Below are positions 5,901-7,914 of a stretch of 7,914 nucleotides of DNA, one piece after another. This DNA is from an uncultured Dysosmobacter sp. (GTDB lineage: Bacteria > Bacillota > Clostridia > Oscillospirales > Oscillospiraceae). The position numbers and the translations under genes were made by a program. Positions within the stretch are counted from its first letter, which is position 1. Each line of letters begins with the position of its first letter. The DNA is taken from contig CAKSVQ010000104.1 in assembly GCA_934504065.1 (NCBI GenBank), positions 1 to 7,914 on the forward strand, written 5' to 3'. Below the pieces are notes generated by a model. The model made no database searches. It worked only from the letters and a program-made list of their open reading frames with translations, and was not told where the DNA came from.

Positions 5901-7709
5901 CGGGAGCTGTATCTGGCAGTGGGCTCTGATGTAGTCGCCAACGCTTCCTCTTATCGGGCGGTCCCCTCACCTGGCTCTGTTCATAACATGAATCATATTG
6001 TTTTTCGCCGTTCCAGCAATGCCGACGGCTCGGGAAGCGCGGCGGATCTCAGCGTGATTCGGGGAAAGATCATCGAATTGCAGCTTCCCACCCATCTGGA
6101 AGATATCAGTTCTACCCGTATCCGGGAAAATATCGACTTGGGCCGGGACATCTCCAACCTCATCGATCCCACTGTGCAGGATTTCATCTTCCGCAATAGC
6201 CTGTATCTGCGGGAGCCGCAGTATAAGCTGCTGATCCGCGCCGGGCTGCTGGACTTTGAAACCGTGCTGCACCCCGATCCCGTACTGTGGGAAGCGCTGC
6301 GGGAGGCCGTCGGCGGCGTTTGTCCTACCCGTGCGCATCCGCAGGATGAAGTCTGCATTCTGCGCCACACAAGCGGACATGTTCTCGGTTTTTTGACCCT
6401 GCGCATCATTAATTCCGGTGGGCTGTACGATGCATTCGGCAGTCAGGAGTTGGCCAACGCTATCCGGGAACAAACTGCGGGCCGCATGGGGCTGCTGACC
6501 GGGCTTTATACTGCCTCCATTCCCACTGGGGGATACGACATTGGGCAGCTCCTTTTAACAGAGGCTCTCTCCGGTGCAATGGCGCGGGACTGCGGCTATG
6601 CCATCTGGTGGAATGAAAATACCACCGATCAGGAAACTCTGGGTCTTTTGCAGCGGCAGGGTTTCCGCGCCGTAGACACCGCCCGTCACCTGCTTTTGGT
6701 GGATATGCGTTCCCCAGCGGTCCTTCTGCAAAATATCACCACCACACTGAAAGAACCTTTTTCCTCAGATAAACAGGTCGTCGCCGCGATTCGGGAAGCC
6801 CACCTGCAAATGCAGCGGGCAATCTGCGCCCTGTATCCCGGCACATTGGTGCTCTCTTTGAACGCAGAAGTCATTTATCACCGCCTTGTCCGCAAATTGA
6901 CTGCGCTGAACGGTGTTCCCTCCGAACCAACTACGCCGCGGGTGCTCGGCCCGAAAATGTGCGTTCCCTTTGGTAAAATTCTGCGGGGCAATGCCGTGCC
7001 CAATACCGTGACGAAAACCATCCATACGGACAAGGTGTTTGCTCCGGACCTGCGTTCTTTCACGATCGCACCCTACCCGGGATATGCTCCGCTGGAAAGC
7101 CAGATCCGCACAATCCACTCCTTCCGGCGGCCAGTGATTCTGGTGGACGATCTGCTGCACTCCGGTAACCGCCTGAATGTGTTGGACCCCATTTTCCGGC
7201 AGGAGCAGCTGGAGATCGACCGGGTGCTGGTGGGCTTGATGTCCGGTCGGGGCCGTGACCTGATGTCCGCCAAAAACCGGATGGCTGACAGTGTGTATTT
7301 CGTCCCCCACTTACGGGCGTGGTTCGTGGAATCTACGATGTATCCTTTTATCGGCGGTGATACCGTGGGCGGGGCGGTCTCATCCGTTCCCGGTCTTGCC
7401 ACGGCGGTGAACTTGATCCTCCCCTACGCCTTCCCCCGGTTCTATAAGGAATGCGGCCGCGAAGCGGTGTTTCAGTTTTCCCGCACCTGTATTGAAAACA
7501 GCCGAAATATTCTTCTGGCTTTGGAAAGTGCGTATCGGGAACGCTATGCGCGGAATCTGACGCTCTCCCGCTTGAATGAGGCGGTTATTTTACCGTTAGC
7601 ACCGGAAAAAGGCAGTGCACTGCGTTATCATACCAATGTATCTGCTTCTGAGTGCTTGGAAAATGATTTAAAAATATTGCTGCGGATGCGGGAACTTCTG
7701 GAATCATAA
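2931..7709 (+). CDS. Giant multidomain protein: HD - HEAT-like - NadD-like nucleotidyltransferase - GNAT-like - PRTase-like
   Basis: This is a single uninterrupted 1,592-aa frame, probably cytoplasmic (no signal or membrane segment seen). Residues 1-160 are helical and unrecognised. An HD domain spans about 165-315, with H176, H210-D211 and D271 as expected metal ligands and H250 in addition. Residues about 385-880 are helical and HEAT/ARM-like, for example around 432-447, 694-709 and 820-835. A NadD/NMNAT-like nucleotidyltransferase covers about 900-1090: FPGTFDPFSLSH (906-917), GSD (998-1000) and ISSTRIRE (1059-1066). A GNAT-like domain follows (about 1110-1260). A type I phosphoribosyltransferase-like domain covers about 1270-1480, with VILVDDLLHSGNR at 1402-1414. 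The end is helical. HD and NadD-like genes (yqeK, nadD) neighbour each other in Firmicutes, which hints at NAD or dinucleotide chemistry. The reaction and substrate are unknown. The usual HxGH reads SLSH, and the PRPP loop ends GNR rather than GxT. It is monocistronic by its flanking terminators. Confidence 0.9.
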   Translation: MDMLHTKWSSVFEEEAFLRKLHMNRSDAKELFAAADWNQLLSPLLPLKARCTCAQALEVFRPLLDALVTEPFEGWLSYAFAVNASLLYPQDDHSHTALQRDGALCFLQFLREIFDLERKALPFDFWLDFDFCTEEELRGSDVAEEYRQFLVRFREEYVYELLRLGREVTPFHTLEHIVGVHHVSMTAARAFKAGGGLVDLGLMSGAAAGHDIGKFGCKPGERVPYLHYFYTDQWFTLRGLPTIGRIAANHSVWDLELENLSSESLLLVYADFRVKQSRGENGQETARLYSLADAFDVILNKLDQVDEAKHRRYQYVYSKLRDFEEYLTYFGVDTTLSHPSKVSVCLPSPALAGPDEVVYSLRYTAVDHNIRLMHRLSHERLFVGILESARGEKEPARIRAYVSIFEEYFTYWSTAQKEQVLEFLYELLLSPDGDIRRQAAALMGRILAKFLSGYKKELPEGTPPSPQEERPFALWANYLERLIHPDPRLTARQTSMIRYQAKTVTDALLENCSGPDAVRFAALLFRHYREPQAVTREEAFALLDTVLNISLPRIRAQDVQVLCRFAVWWLQNGEEPQQAAALRLLRHLLPALEEDDLSTVRGSVRQLSLGCSTPLLFLQAQLGQRLNLDMSAIWAKLDQAEAVSSVFLDNLKTATPWVLKAVGVEYLLNQAREVGSLLHIATHFSNLIKVSENVVVRRMAGAALLSIAPQLSPDRRNEIAVELSKSLESGQAEISQYIPEYLGRFSLWLSPRELDEVLEQALSLLSSANTSVVAAALSTIGYMLEYYGEYGARFPEAQSTLLERRNRMAGLLLKGLASCHRTVRQEALHVLGERLFGSTILTYEEKTELFTLMAKKLLFLISEQPEEELTFFYTAAALSHIYRFIVRHRIESGPFHFSIPTKVAFFPGTFDPFSLSHKGIVQAIRNLGFEVYLAIDEFSWSKKAQPSLIRRQIVSMSVADEFDVYLFPHDIPVNLATPDDLERLRAVFGQRELYLAVGSDVVANASSYRAVPSPGSVHNMNHIVFRRSSNADGSGSAADLSVIRGKIIELQLPTHLEDISSTRIRENIDLGRDISNLIDPTVQDFIFRNSLYLREPQYKLLIRAGLLDFETVLHPDPVLWEALREAVGGVCPTRAHPQDEVCILRHTSGHVLGFLTLRIINSGGLYDAFGSQELANAIREQTAGRMGLLTGLYTASIPTGGYDIGQLLLTEALSGAMARDCGYAIWWNENTTDQETLGLLQRQGFRAVDTARHLLLVDMRSPAVLLQNITTTLKEPFSSDKQVVAAIREAHLQMQRAICALYPGTLVLSLNAEVIYHRLVRKLTALNGVPSEPTTPRVLGPKMCVPFGKILRGNAVPNTVTKTIHTDKVFAPDLRSFTIAPYPGYAPLESQIRTIHSFRRPVILVDDLLHSGNRLNVLDPIFRQEQLEIDRVLVGLMSGRGRDLMSAKNRMADSVYFVPHLRAWFVESTMYPFIGGDTVGGAVSSVPGLATAVNLILPYAFPRFYKECGREAVFQFSRTCIENSRNILLALESAYRERYARNLTLSRLNEAVILPLAPEKGSALRYHTNVSASECLENDLKILLRMRELLES

Positions 7710-7730
7710 CCTCCGGCTAAGCCGGAGGTT
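7708..7730 (+). terminator. Hairpin terminator overlapping the stop codon of the large gene
   Basis: AACCTCCGGC (7708-7717) pairs perfectly with GCCGGAGGTT (7721-7730) around a TAA triloop. The stem uses the last two bases of the TAA stop. The following sequence, TGATTT, is only a weak U-tract, so termination may be partial or helped by the hairpins downstream. Confidence 0.7.
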
Positions 7731-7736
7731 TGATTT

Positions 7737-7827
7737 GGCCCTATAAGGGCCTAGTACTGGCAAGCCCCTCAAGGGGCACTGAACTTTATTTCACTTGCAT
7801 TTTCTGCCCTACAGCCCGTAAACGGGC
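7737..7827. repeat. Cluster of three short GC-rich hairpins in the 3' intergenic region
   Basis: Three perfect small inverted repeats follow the terminator. The first is GGCCCT/AGGGCC with an ATA loop (7737-7751). The second is GCCCC/GGGGC with a TCAA loop (7764-7777). The third is GCCCG/CGGGC with a TAAA loop (7814-7827). None is followed by a clear T-run, so they are not standard terminators. They could protect the 3' end of the mRNA, be back-up terminators, or be members of a dispersed palindromic repeat family. No coding frame was found here. Confidence 0.55.
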
Positions 7828-7834
7828 GATTATG

Positions 7835-7879
7835 TTCTACTTGTGGCTATTTCTCTTATCAAGACTTCTACTTGTAGCT
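7835..7879. repeat. 14-bp imperfect direct repeat
   Basis: TTCTACTTGTGGCT (7835-7848) and TTCTACTTGTAGCT (7866-7879) differ at one base and lie 31 bp apart. The function is unknown. Two copies only were seen before the window ends. Confidence 0.45.
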
Positions 7880-7892
7880 CGCTTCGCTCGAT

Positions 7893-7911
7893 GCTTTAAG
7901 CTAAAGCTTTT
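7893..7911 (+). terminator. Weak terminator-like hairpin near the right edge
   Basis: GCTTTA (7893-7898) pairs with TAAAGC (7902-7907) around an AGC loop and is followed by four T residues. The stem is short and AT-rich, so it is a weak candidate. It may instead be part of the repeat-rich intergenic segment that continues past the window. Confidence 0.3.
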
Positions 7912-7914
7912 ACG

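Noticed and set aside
7866..7879. Resemblance of TTCTACTTGTAG to the 3' end of Cas12a CRISPR repeats
   Set aside because: Only two imperfect copies occur, the loop is two bases, there are no regular repeat-spacer units, and no cas genes are present.

Overview
The window (7,914 bases) looks like chromosomal DNA of a low-to-mid GC Gram-positive gut-type clostridium, probably Oscillospirales/Ruminococcaceae-like. This rests on strong GGAGG-type ribosome binding sites, a TTG start, a DHHW-family O-acetylation protein, an XRE regulator with a membrane tail, and gene style. It is a judgement by eye, not a taxonomic assignment. No mobile element, tRNA, rRNA or CRISPR array was found.

Layout. (1) Bases 1-1092, plus strand: the 3' part of a DHHW/AlgX-like SGNH protein whose true start lies left of the window. 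(2) 1055-1750, minus strand: an XRE-type helix-turn-helix regulator with four predicted membrane segments. It converges on the DHHW gene and overlaps its end by 38 bp. (3) 1751-1934: a 184-bp divergent control region with a good sigma-A promoter and an 11-bp direct repeat around it. (4) 1935-2813, plus: a rhomboid-like membrane protein without the protease active site and with a Cys/His-rich C-terminal zinc-binding tail, starting at TTG and ended by a strong intrinsic terminator. (5) 2931-7709, plus: one very large gene (1,592 aa) that fills 60% of the window. (6) 7710-7914: non-coding, with a series of short GC-rich hairpins and a small direct repeat.

The item of greatest interest is the 1,592-aa protein. 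Its recognisable parts, in order, are an HD phosphohydrolase-type domain, a long HEAT/ARM-like helical region, a NadD/NMNAT-like nucleotidyltransferase, a GNAT-like acetyltransferase fold and a type I phosphoribosyltransferase-like domain. Four enzyme-like modules on a helical scaffold in one polypeptide suggest a self-contained nucleotide- or NAD-related metabolic or signalling machine. It sits alone between its own terminators, so partners cannot be read from operon context. The HD plus NadD-like pairing echoes the nadD-yqeK gene neighbourhood of Firmicutes. The substrate and biological role are unknown, and at least two motifs deviate from the canonical forms.

The left-hand genes look like ordinary cell-envelope and membrane functions. 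The XRE regulator and the pseudo-rhomboid are divergently transcribed and may form a small regulated pair. Nothing in the sequence ties them to the large gene.
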